From contig NC_012879.2 in NCBI RefSeq assembly GCF_000003195.3, positions 39,328,565 to 39,392,564 of the forward strand: DNA of 64,000 nt. The letters run 5' to 3'. Position numbers and translations under genes: made by a program. Of the stretch, positions 9,867-20,462 are shown in pieces (within the stretch, counting starts at the first letter, position 1; every line of letters starts with the position of its first letter). The notes beneath the pieces are model-generated. The model searched no databases. It saw nothing but the letters and a program-made list of their open reading frames with translations, and was not told the origin of the DNA. This DNA is from Sorghum bicolor. Taxonomy: Eukaryota; Streptophyta; Magnoliopsida; Poales; Poaceae.

Positions 9867-11609
9867 ATGGCTGGTATGTTTCCTGTCAACCAACATCTTG
9901 CAGTTGTTTTGTTTGATTCTGGATCATCACATTCATTCATGAGCCAAGCATTTGCACAAAAGCATAACCAAGCAATTACGGATCTGGGTTATGTCTATCG
10001 CATCAGCTCAGCAGGGGCAGATGTGTTGACAAATAGAGTGGTCCGAGGGGCAACCTTGGATATAAGTAACTGGGTGTTTCGAGTAAATCCGGTAGTCATG
10101 CCTGGGTTAGTTTTGGATGTTATCACGGGCATGAACTGGATGAAAGAGTGGGATACTGTCATAGATCTGGGAAGAGGGTGTTATCTCTTAGAGAACCTCA
10201 GGGCAGTGGATCTTTTCAAGTACCTCCGCCTCATCGGCTTGACTTTGCTAGCATCTGTTGTGCTACACATGTGGTTCCTCTACCACAGATCCCAGTAGTC
10301 TGTGAGTTTCCTGATGTTTTTCCTGAGGAATTGCCAGGACTTCCCCCAGATTGGGAAGTAGAGTTTGCAATAGAGTTGATACCACGTACAGCACCGATAT
10401 CTAGAAGGCCGTACCGAATGCCACCCAATGAACTCGCTGAGTTGAAGAATCAACTAAAAGAGTTACTGGATAAAGGGTTCATCCGGCCAAGTTCGTCGGA
10501 GTGGGGTTGTCCAGCGTTGTTTGTGAAAAAGAAGTATCAATCGCTGCGCATGTGCGTGGACTATCGTCCACTCAATGCGGTGACAATCAAAAATAAGTAT
10601 CCATTGCCAAGGATTGACATCTTGTTTGATCAGTTGTCCAAGGCCAAAGTGTTTTCCAAGATAGATTTGAGGTCCGGGTATCACTAAATCAAATCCGTCC
10701 ACAAGATATCCCAAAGACTGCTTTTTCCACCAGATATGGGTTGTATGAGTATCTTGTCATGTCCTTTGGGTTGACAAATGCTCCAGCATACTTCATGTAT
10801 CTGATGAACTCGGTCTTTATGCCAGAGTTAGACAAGTTTGTTGTGGTGTTCATCGATGACATTCTGGTTTATTCAGAGAATGAGCAAGATCACGCCGAGC
10901 ATCTAAGAGTCGTGCTGACACGACTGCGAGAGCATCAATTATATGCAAAGTTCAGCAAGTGTGAGTTTTGGCTGAAGAAAGTTCCTTTCCTAGGGCATAT
11001 TCTGTCTGAAGAAGGGATTGTTGTGGATCCGTCAAAGGTACAGGAAGTCATGGACTGGAAGGCACAAACTTCTGTCTCGGAAGTTCGAAGCTTTCTAGGT
11101 CTAGCCGGATAATACCGCCGTTTCATACCCGACTTCTCCAAGATTGCTAAGCTAATGACCAGTTTGCTACAAAAGGATCATAAGTTTGTCTAGACAGAAG
11201 GGTGTGAACTAGCCATCCGCACCTTACGAAAGTTGCTAACCACCGCCCCCGTTCTAGCGCAACCCAATACCGAGAAGCCTTTTGATGTGTTTTGTGACGC
11301 ATCGAAAAGTGGTTTAGGATGTGTGCTGATGCAAGACGGCGAGTAATAGCTTATGCTTCATGACAGCTGAGAGAGCACGAAGTCAACTACCCAACTCATG
11401 ACCTCGAGTTAGCAGTAGTGGTGCACGCTCTGAAGATTTGGAGGCACTATTTGCTGGGAAACAAGTGTCATATCTACACAGATCATAAAAGTCCGAAATA
11501 CATCTTCACTCAGTCTGAGCTTGATATGAGGCAACGAAGATGGTTAGAGCTGATCAAGGACTACGAACTGGAAGTCCATTATCATCCAGGCAAGGCTAAT
11601 GTGGTCAGC
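9867..11609 (+). pseudogene. pol: pol pseudogene of F: protease, RT, RNase H; integrase lost
   Basis: Protease lies at about 9880-10150, active site F-D-S-G-S-S, in the same frame as gag. The frame then shifts near 10150-10200 into the RT. RT motifs include [32 protein letters not shown] and FVVVFIDD (10841-10864). Stops at 10685, 11110, 11192 and 11361 and further frameshifts near 10690 and 11343 break it. RNase H is seen as FDVFCDAS and [13 protein letters not shown]. Homology to B pol stops abruptly after HPGKANVV near 11609. Integrase and chromodomain are gone. Confidence 0.85.
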
Positions 11610-11753
11610 ACTGGTCATCGGCACGAACGCATCACCACTCCTGGACTTTGTCGTATTCGGTGATTGTCCCATCAGTACCAACCTTCATCGGTAACTCCCC
11701 TGTAGACTAGTCACCATTGCCCCACCTGCCAATCTACACTTCATTAACTCCAG

Positions 11754-12010
11754 GTGCGTATCCAAAGATATGTGACCAAAAACGGTGTCAACAAAATCAC
11801 TTTAAAGCAAGTAAGTCATCCACTTCACTAGACTTCGTACTGTTAATATTTAATTTTGAGTAACTTATTTTCTTCCTTCTCCAGGAGCAACATTCTCTAG
11901 ATAGCCTATTCTCCTTTGCTATCGACATCTCTGATGACGAAGGTGAAGAAGCAAGCTCCTCACAGGCAGTTGGAATCACATCGGCGGAGAGGATTGTTAT
12001 CAGCACTTAA
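11754..12010 (+). pseudogene. Spliced-looking terminal exons of an antisense ORF in the Tat-like remnant
   Basis: An exon at 11754-11810 begins after the acceptor CTCCAG and ends at the donor CAA-GTAAGT. A 74-bp intron (11811-11884) ends in a pyrimidine-rich tract and CCAG, and the second exon runs from 11885 to the TAA at 12008-12010. Joined, the frame stays open: the first exon encodes QRYVTKNGVNK and the second SLFSFAIDISDDEGEE. I do not recognise the family. It could be the end of the extra antisense gene reported in some Tat elements or a captured host gene. Upstream exons are not evident in this window. Confidence 0.5.
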
Positions 12011-12014
12011 ACTC

Positions 12015-12458
12015 TTACACGTCAATCCAGATACTGGTGTAATATATCTTTAAATATTTTCCATTCAATGCTCTGAGAAATTCAACTCCTTCAAGAGTTT
12101 CTAAAATATAAGCATTGCCAGGAGCAGATCGATTTATCCGATAGGGACCCTCCCAATTGGGAGACCATTTTCCAAATTTTGAACCTTTAGTCCCATTCAG
12201 CAGAATCAGCTTCCATAATAAATCTCCATTGGCAAACTCTTTGGTCTTTACTTTCTTGTCATACCATCTAGCTACTCTCTTTTCATTCTCCTCTATGCTG
12301 ATTAAAGCTCTTAATCGATGCTGTGCTAAAACATCCAACTCATATTTCATCAAAGTAGCATTGTCATCGGCAGTTAGCTGATCCTGAGAAAATATCCGTT
12401 TAGAACCAGTTTTAATCTCCCAACTACATCTTGTCCATATTCCAATTGATAGGGTGAT
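12015..12458 (-). pseudogene. Integrase C-terminal fragment (Tat-like pol)
   Basis: The minus-strand frame ending at 12015 holds RVARWYDKKVKTKEF, then KFGKWSPNWEGPYRI and NGKYLKIYY. These are typical of the region after the integrase core in plant Tat-type polyproteins. The beginning is frameshifted: the PYQLEYGQD motif is read in another frame near 12425-12450. The catalytic core is absent. Confidence 0.7.
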
Positions 12459-14990
12459 TGTAACATCAGTGATGTTACAGTTACTAAAACTGGACCATGT
12501 CATCATTAGCATTGCATAGCATATTGGTTAAGCACAACTTGATGCACCAACTCAAAACAAGTTTACTCTAGTTGCTTGTGCTTGGGGAATTAAAGTGTGC
12601 TTACATTGTTAATTGAGGCTAGTGTGGTTGTGAAATCATTAGTGTGGAAGGTTTCCGAGAAAATGGGGGGGAAACCGTGATTTTAAAACCCTAGTTTTGC
12701 CCCCTTTTTGTGCAATTTAAAAACTAAGCAAAATTTGAGGTTGAGTTCAAAAGCGAAGTTGTAGATCTTGTCAAGATGTACAACTTTGGTGTTTTGAGTT
12801 TTTGAAGTTTCAATACAAATTTCAAAGTAATTTTGAAAATACAGATTTCCAGAAATTGTCCCCTTTTCAAATTTGAATCCCTAATTCAAAATCTTTTGGA
12901 ATTTTGAAAAGTGACCAACATGAAAGTTGTAGAGCTCATCAAAATGAACAACTTTTATTTTGGGAGTTTTTCAAGTTATTGAGAAAAATCAAAAGTAATT
13001 TTGGAAATTCTAATCTGCCCCATTTCAAATTGGAATTTTTCCCCAAATTGGAATTTTGAAAATTCAAACTGTTTTGCCAAATTCACACTCTTCCACTCAG
13101 AATCAGCTTTGGACACTTAAAGATGTTTTGTAGCTTTTAAAATTCTGAACAACTTTTGTTTTGGTGAAAATTTGACTTCAATTTAACTTTTGGGAGTAAT
13201 TTGCAAAAGACAAAAGGGGTTGGATAGGGATTGCTATAGTGTCACGATGAGGATCACTAGCCCCTGTCCAGCGCGGCCACAGAGCGGGCAGGCGCCGCCT
13301 TCACGCGCGCCGCCACGCGACCAGCCACGCAGCTGCTTGGCTGCGCGAGCTCGCCATGAAGTAGACGAGCCCCCGACGTGCTCATCCCTTTCCCTCAATG
13401 ACCACACTGCACGGCCGCCTCGTTTTTCTTCTTTCCGCTAAACGCCGATGAGCTTGCCGCGCCTGCGAAATTCGTCGCCCTCGCTCCCTTCCCAAGCCAC
13501 CTGAGCACACCAGCAGCTTCGCCAAGACCCTAGCAACCGTTTGCGCCCCCTAGCGCATGCTCTAGCCCCTTTTAGCCCCCAACCGAGCAGTTCTTCTCCA
13601 AACCCGGCCGAAACGCCGCCGCAAGCGCCTCACCGCGGCTAGCTCTTCTCCGAGCTTCTCAACTGTCGCTGTTTGCTTCGCTGAAGTCGCGGTGAGCCCC
13701 TGATGCTTTTGCGCTCTTCGGTTCACGTTCTACTTGCTTGTGGAGGCCGGTGCTCGTGCGGCCGACGTTATCGTCCGCTATGGATGCGGCCGGGGGGCTA
13801 GAAGGGAGTAGGGTGTGGCCTGAGTGTCCCAGGGGATGCGCGAGGAGCTGGAGGTGCTTGATCGCTCCGCCACAAGAGCTAGAGGCTCACCGACGGCGTG
13901 CCGAAGGTCAGCCGAGCCGGTGGCGGGAGGTTGAAGAAAGGCCTGACGGGTGGGACCTCTCCGTCAGCGACCTTCAGAGAGGGAAAGGAGGGCGGGTTCA
14001 GCGCGAGTGGGCCGGCCTGCGGGCCAGTTAGCTGGGCCTGTCCCGGTTTCAAAGTGTTTTTCCCTTTTCTTTTTTTTAAAAAAAATGCTTGATGTTTGAA
14101 TTTGTCCAGAAAATTGAATGCTGGTCCAAAAATAGTGAAAATATTAGGATGTGTTCTATGCAGTGTGTACAACACAGGAAAAAATGCTAGGTTTCATTTT
14201 CTGGCAGTTTACACATGTATACAAATTGTAGCCTTTATTTAGTAAATAACACTTTCATGAATTTTAATAATTTATTGATATGTCCAAAAATCACCAAAAT
14301 TTGTGGGATGCCTCTGAATATTATTCCCTAACTCCACACAAAATTTGCTGGCATTTGGATAATGTTTAAAGAAATTATTAATACACCCTTAATTAGTAAT
14401 TTAATAATAATCCCAAAATAATTAAATAATAATTAGCTTAATCTCAAACTAGGCTTTGAGTGCTTTTGGGATTGTGTGATGACCTGAGGTCATTATCCTT
14501 AATGACCTTTGACATTTAATTATTGTTTGATATTAATACTTAATTACTACCATTAATACTTAATTAAGAATTAATTAAGATAAAAAGGACTAATAATTAG
14601 TTAATTAAGACTAATTGTAAATTAAGGGAAGTCTTAGCTTATTGATGCAACCTCTTGGGTAAAAACACAAAAACAATAAACAAATTTAATTATTGTTTCC
14701 TCTGTCCTTGCATCGAGAAGGCAAGTTGTACTCGACTCAGTCCTTCTTAAATATTTGTCATACGCATATCATGAGCATCCATCATTCTACGTATAGTGCA
14801 CGTGACCGAAGGAGCGACCGTTGAACCGAACCCCGAGGTCGGTGTTCCGTTCGAGGAAGTAGGATCCGAGACTTGGTAAGTCTCCGAGGAACCCACTCAG
14901 CTCTGCAACCAAGGCAAGCCCCGGATGCATTAACCCCTCCTTGAATGTTTTAAATCTTTTATCACTTGTGGATTTAAAATGCTGCAGTAA
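12459..14990 (+). repeat. G: 5' part of another long Tekay-like LTR, interrupted by C
   Basis: Starts TGTAACATC with a 7-bp-stem hairpin like the F and B LTRs. Its layout follows theirs: an AT-rich start with a 'gcgaagttgtag' stretch (12751), a CpG-dense block (about 13250-14040), AT-rich sequence, and a GGCAAGCCCCGGA motif (14913) also found in F (5022) and B. Element C enters at 14991 and the rest of G is beyond the window. The base composition gives long spurious ORFs. The flank GTGAT (12454-12458) is a candidate target duplication. Confidence 0.7.
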
Positions 14991-15412
14991 TGTTGACGGT
15001 CCTTAATGCTCACATTTAACCGTCAACTAATCATGGAAAAGGATCCAAATGCAACTAACACCCAGACTTAGGATTTTATCTTATAGAATTCCACGAGTTT
15101 TGGTGTTTGTCTATTTCTGCAGGGGATTATCAGGAAATATGGAAGAAAGGCCCACGTGTCGGGATTACATAGAGATATTAACGTGCCGCGCAATTTTCTA
15201 CCATCTAGAAGACTCTAGAAGCCACGGGAACGAACATGAAGGCAATCGGGCTCAGAGGCAGAGCGCCCGCCCTACTCTACTGGGCACCCGCCCACCTTCT
15301 GAGTCCAATCATGACTCTCTTTCACGATCGTGCTCCACCGACCTAAGGGATCAAGGAAAACCGTGCGATTAATGTCGGTTTGATCCGACGGCCCAGATTC
15401 ATATGAAAAGAC

Positions 15413-15420
15413 TATATAAG
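15413..15420 (+). promoter_or_regulatory. TATA box of C 5' LTR
   Basis: TATATAAG in the context AAAAGACTATATAAGCAAG. The minisatellite and leader follow downstream. The B insertion lies about 500 bp downstream of it and would block transcription through C. Confidence 0.65.
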
Positions 15421-15505
15421 CAAGGTCCCCTAGCCCCTGGAGATCATACCTCTTCTACAGAATCAAAGTTAGGGTTTCAATTCTTCATCCAAGTAGAGAG
15501 GATCC

Positions 15506-15600
15506 CTCTAGTTCGTCTAGTTCTAGTTCTAGTTCCTCTAGTTCTAGTTCTTCTAGTTCTAGTTCTGCTAGTTCTAGTTCCAGTTAGTTCTAGTTGTAAT
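15506..15600 (+). repeat. CTAGTT minisatellite in C LTR
   Basis: Irregular array of CTAGTT and TTCTAG units in the transcribed part of the LTR. It is homologous to 1855-1965 but with different unit number and order. The 110-codon ORF across it is an artefact of the repeat. Confidence 0.8.
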
Positions 15601-15913
15601 CTAGAAAATAGGGAGAGAGAAGAGGAGAGCGGAGGAGGAGGAGCCAAATCTGTCGGATCTTCCTCAACATTGTACTTTTGCAGCAACTGGTTCGTTCTTC
15701 ATCGTTCTCCAGGTTCTTCAATTCATAATTCCTGAGTTCTTTAATTACTTTTATTTACATTCAAGTTATTTATTGGATTCCCGCTTGCATCAAGTGCTCT
15801 ACTCTTTGCAACATTAGAGTAGTAATTAATAGATTAGACGTGGTGTTTAGTCTTGCAATTACCTAGAATTGCACCCAATCCTGCGGATTGTTTTGGTAGC
15901 CCTAGGGTAGTGA

Positions 15914-15918
15914 CAGCT
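15914..15918 (+). repeat. Target site duplication of B, left copy
   Basis: ACAGC directly before the B array. The same five bases follow the array at 57657-57661, and the uninterrupted A1 LTR has the sequence once. This fixes the outer limits of B as one insertion. Confidence 0.9.
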
Positions 15919-18900
15919 GTAACAGAACCGTCCAATTTATAAGAATTCAAGTGAATTAGTGACCACAGAGGCAGTCAAGCCAATGGACTTGAACCCATAT
16001 AAACCCGGTAGTCCGACGAAATCTCAAAAGACCTCGATTCAACCAACATACAACCAAGATCGTACATGATCAAACATCACCATCACAGATTACAACATCC
16101 ATCACACAACATAGTTTTACATCACATCAGAGTTTAAAAGAGGTTATTACAAACCATAGCAGTAGCGGAAACAAAGTAGTTTTGAAACAACACCAACAGT
16201 TATATTACATGCCAGCTCTATGGTCAAGTCCCAACAAAAGCATAACTGAAGATAAAGAAGTGATCACGCCCATGATCTACTCATCATCCGCAGCTGGGTG
16301 ATGACAGTTAGCGCAATAGCCGTGATAGAGGACATCATCTGCAACAGAGGTAAATAAAACCCTGAGTACGAGAATGTACTCAGCTAGACTTACCCGTCAT
16401 AAACCAGAAATAAAGTGACACTAAGGAGTATGCAAGGCTGATCTTTGTGGACTGGTTTGACTCACTTTTTGCATAAAAGCCTTTATTGTAAGTAAATCAT
16501 TTATTATATTTCAGCAGCAAGTTCATTACTTAGCAACTATCCACTAGATTAGCACCTGTTCTAAGCATGCACTTGAGTAATTAAGCATTTCAATAATAAC
16601 CATATCAGGATCATCACTTTGCTATCAACATTCTCATCATAACCATTATGTTTGCTTAGTGAATTCTACGTTGCCGCTGCCCAAGTCAAGTTCTCACTAT
16701 CCGGGAGAGACGACAATTCGAATCGATTCCTATCCAGCTGGAGGGGTATTCCTAACACTCACCCAAGCATACTTCATGACGGCAGCTCGGATCACCTTTA
16801 GCACAACTCCGGACCAAGTCGCGGGTCCGTCCAGCGCCGCACCCCCAGGGACCGCCAATCTGCCAGGGCAGGACTCTAACCTGACACCTGGGCTTACGCC
16901 ATTGACTCCCCGCACATCCTTACTACCAACCGGGGTGCGCACTCATACAGAACGGGGTATCCGGCCTGAGTTGCACTCGTAGGCTTCGCGGTCGGAACGA
17001 CTTATCCGGCCAACTAAGTGATAGGCATGCGTTCAACATGACACGGGGACGTACAGCGATTCGGTCCTTAAACGACACAGACGGGGATAGATTCACACCC
17101 AAGACCTCCATGCCTTGTTGCTGCACTATCGTCATCCCGTCCGGTCTCAAATTCATTATTAACACATGGTTATTTCCACGATAGCAAATATAGCCAACCG
17201 TGATCATCATCCACCTAACTCTCGCAGGTGACAGGAAATCACCCGGCTTCTACCGAGCTAAGCATGGCTAAGCATTACTTCGATCCTGGACCTACTTTAT
17301 TAATGTTTAAGGTGGACAAGGTAGTCATTATGCAGCAAGGGTGTCATATCAACGCCTACCACTTAATGCAACAATATATAACCATAGTCATTTGATAGCT
17401 GAACATGATAATCAAAATAGTAGGAGGCTTATAATTCTCCGGGGCTTGCCTTTAACGTAGGTAGAGGGACGGTGGTCAGGGCACTCCGGCAAATCCTCCT
17501 CCTCCTCAGCTCCTTGAGGTGGCTCCCCTTGCTGACCTTCCGGCTCCGGCAACTCGAACTCCAGCACCGTCACTCCCTTGGGTACACCTATGGATGCATG
17601 ACAAGGAGATGAATATAGGGAATGCACATATGATGCATGATGTCATGATGAGGAGCCAAATAGACATAAAACAAGGTATAACATGAGTGCAAACTTCTAA
17701 GATTAAGTGAATCATGGAATAACAAGTAAGTGCATACTTCTTCTCTGGTAGAGAGACTAATTAGACAAGTTAAACAATTCTAGCTACTCCTACTCAGCCA
17801 CTGGTTTAGTAGACAAGCCAACCAGTCACAAGTTTTAGCCATAACTTAAGCATCAGTTAACCAAACTAAGCAAGTAAGTACTTTCTGGAAAGCTTAGCAA
17901 ATTGTCTACAATTCATTTTTAGACATCTCAGCATGATTCCCAACCGAAATATGCTAAAACATACAAAGTTGGCTGACTGCTCTGGGAATTCCAGAGAGCA
18001 AGCACTTTGCAGCAGCTACTTGAAATATGCATAACGTTTAAACTACTCAACCAATTGCCATGAAATTTGGACACGAAGTAGATCAGTAAGTTAGCTACAG
18101 GTTTGTTGTAGACAAGTTTCCCAGAAAATAACATCTTTAATTAGTTCTCAAGCATTTGCTATCAGCTACACAGAAATGCTCTAGGAAAGGCATAAATAGC
18201 CAAAAATAATATTTTGCACATATTGAGAATGTATCACAGGGATAAACCAATTGCACCAGTAGATAGAACATATCTAAGAAACACCAGAAAACATCATGGC
18301 AAGGTCTAAAACTATTTCTATCATCACCTTTTCCATTTATTTAATTATTAAGGTGATTAAATGAACATATACTCCAAGTGTTCCAAAAATACTAAGGAAA
18401 TTACAGCAAGATACTTATGCTAACATAAGATCACTGTAAAATTTTCAGAACATTTGCATGTACACATTGTGAGGTATAAAAAATAACAAGCTAGTAAAGG
18501 CATGCAAGGCATAAATGTGAAACCCTATCAAAAAGTGTCAAACAACAGATTTCAGATTTTTCCTAGCTTTATCCACACATAAGTACAACACTCAGCAAGT
18601 TTCACCATAAAAGGAGTTATACTTTAATTATCAAAAATACCACAAGATTCTCCTATTTAAGCAAGGATTAATTATAACTTCCCAACCAGGCTTCCAAAAA
18701 TCATGAAAAATTTATCAGAGCCTAATCATAACATAAGTAACAACTCCCCAAATTTGCATGGCCAGCAGATCAATAGATCTCAAGATAAAATTACCCACCG
18801 AAAATCCAAGATTGATTTATATCTATTTATTTCTGCAAAAACATGGTATGTTTCATATTTTTATTAAAAACTAGAATTCTGCTGGAACCTAGCAAAATTG

Positions 18901-20426
18901 GAATCACCACATTTGGATCTCTAAAACTCCAGATATGAATTTTACAAAAACAGCTTTGGCTCTGCACAACAGTGAACCAGATGGGGGTGACACAGAGAGG
19001 CTGACATCCGGGACCCACGCGTCAGTGAGACGGGGACAGGGGAGATGCTCGTCGCCGTCGAAGCTCGACGACGACGAGTTCTTGGCCGGATCCAAGGGCA
19101 CCTACGTGTTCCTCTCATTAAGGCGACTCTGTTGAACTACTTTACCCGCGCTCTACTGGACTCTAGGGTGCTCGCCGTCGGGAATGGCGGAGCGGCGGCG
19201 CTGCGCGGCGATACGCCGGCGGATCCAGGTAACGGCGACGCGGTAGAGGTTGCGGACGAGCAAGAGCAGCTCAAGGCGAAGCTAAAGGAAGAAGAATCAC
19301 GGCCAGAGCTGAACCAGAGAGGTCTGGCCACGTTGCCGGTGATCTCTGTGAACTCCGGCGAGGTGAAGCTCGCGACGGAGATGACAATGTGACCTCACCG
19401 GTGCTCGGCTAAGGGAATGGAGTGGACGTCGAGGTAGAGGACGTCAAGGCGGAGCTCTGGGCGGGCTGGCTTGGCCGGAGACACGGTGGAACGGCCGGAG
19501 AAGCTCGCCGAAGCGCGGCGGAGCTCACCGAGGCGACGGCGGAGCGAAATGTGCTGCGCTGAGCGAGTGGAGAGCGCGTCTGAGGCGCCCACTCGGTGCT
19601 TGGCGACTTGGAGACGCCGTGGGAGCTGACAGGCGGGGTCGTCGATGGCGTACGGTCGACAGGTGGCCGGACACGCGGCGGCGGGCGGCGTCTGTCCAAA
19701 CTGAATCGGGCGATTCAGTCGCCATGGCCAGTGACTGAATCCCGAAGTTCGTCGACGTTTTACTCTCAGCTCACTCGGTGGTTTTGGCTGGGATTTGATC
19801 CTCTGGATAGAGCTACATGAGTTCTACAACTTTGATTACAAGATCAAAGCCTAACTCGGTCTGGATTTCAAACTACATAGATCCAAACAACACTACCTCG
19901 AAACTGCGTGACTCAATACTTAGCCAAATTTGGCTAAGTATGGAATCAGCCCTGATTTTTGGCTTGTGAGCAGTTTGTGGATGTGTTATAAGCTTTTTCA
20001 TAAAAATTCATCAACATAACTTTTGTAGCTTATGAAATTCTCTACAACTTTGTTTCAGGTGTCAAAGACATGCAAGGTCTCTAACGCCAGTTTCATAAAA
20101 CATCTTTGAAAGGAGGTCTAGGGGGTCAATTAAGCCATTCTAGGTTTAACCCTAACCTAGGGGCATTTTTGGCCAAAACCTTCAACATGAACTTTGTTCC
20201 AAATGATATTCTAAACATGATTGAAGTATTTTGGAAGACAATGTACACTTGTTTGCATTGGTTACCCCTTATAGTCACACAATTCAAGTCACACAAGCAA
20301 TTCAATCATACATGGTATACATAAGATGACATGTGATCCTGATAGATGCTTATGAATGAGCACGATGATGCTTGTGTTGATGCAATGCTCATGGTTAACA
20401 TTCAAGCTAACACTAGGAGTGTTACA
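15919..20426 (-). repeat. B LTR1 (outer 3' LTR), 4508 bp
   Basis: On the minus strand it starts TGTAACACT and ends TGTTACA. It is nearly identical to LTR2 and LTR3, with scattered base changes. A CpG-dense block lies at about 18960-19730. Small ORFs on either strand (for example near 16659-16982 and 19045-19392) recur in all three LTRs only because the LTRs are copies. Confidence 0.9.
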
Positions 20427-20440
20427 GCCCTCCCCCCTTA
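20427..20440 (-). other. Polypurine tract of B copy 1, inside the pol reading frame
   Basis: AAGGGGGGAGGGC on the minus strand, directly before the LTR start. It primes plus-strand DNA synthesis. In this copy it is also translated: the pol frame runs through it and stops at the TAA inside the first bases of the LTR. Confidence 0.85.
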
Positions 20441-20443
20441 CAA

Positions 20444-20462
20444 AAATCTCGTCCCGAGATTT
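20444..20462 (-). other. Hairpin just upstream of the polypurine tract (B copy 1)
   Basis: Perfect 8-bp stem AAATCTCG/CGAGATTT with loop GGA on the minus strand, about four bases before the tract. It recurs at 38633-38651. A hairpin with a similar CTC-GGGAC-GAG core precedes the tract of Athila-like C and D. Confidence 0.7.

Larger units (their letters stand above)
2575..11609 (+). mobile_element. F: decayed Tekay/Del-like Ty3/gypsy element lacking integrase and 3' LTR
   Basis: Order: 3952-bp 5' LTR, Met-type primer site, leader, ORF0, gag with an intact CCHC knuckle, protease (DSG), RT (FIDD), RNase H, then an abrupt break near 11609 within the tether after RNase H. Integrase, chromodomain, polypurine tract and 3' LTR are absent. 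gag and pol carry many stops and at least four frameshifts, so F is old and dead. It is a diverged relative of element B. Its ORF0 is much less damaged than its gag and pol. Confidence 0.85.
11610..12458 (-). mobile_element. Remnant of a Tat-like Ty3/gypsy element
   Basis: Sits between the broken end of F and the start of LTR G. It carries an integrase C-terminus on the minus strand and a spliced-looking ORF tail on the plus strand, the arrangement known for Tat-lineage elements that carry an extra antisense gene downstream of pol. Clade assignment is by motif recognition only. LTR G entered at 12459, probably within its integrase. Confidence 0.6.
14991..15918 (+). repeat. C 5' LTR, left part
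   Basis: Begins TGTTGACGGTCCTTAATG. The first eight-base arm GTTGACGG is matched by CCGTCAAC about 20 bases downstream (15021-15028), a possible hairpin. Two degenerate GGGCGCCCGCC-type motifs lie at about 15265-15295. The part ends at the B insertion, and the sequence resumes at 57662, as shown by comparison with A1's LTR. Confidence 0.88.

Noticed and set aside
15403..15735. 110-codon ORF with LVLVLVPLVLVLL-like repeats
   Set aside because: It is the translation of the CTAGTT minisatellite, open only because of the repeat unit.
16659..16982. 107-codon ORF conserved in all three B LTRs
   Set aside because: Conservation reflects LTR duplication; there is no homologous frame in the F or G LTR and no recognisable motif.
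19045..19392. 115-codon plus-strand ORF repeated at 37233 and 56362
   Set aside because: It recurs only because the B LTRs are copies, lies in the GC-rich block antisense to the element, and varies in start between copies.
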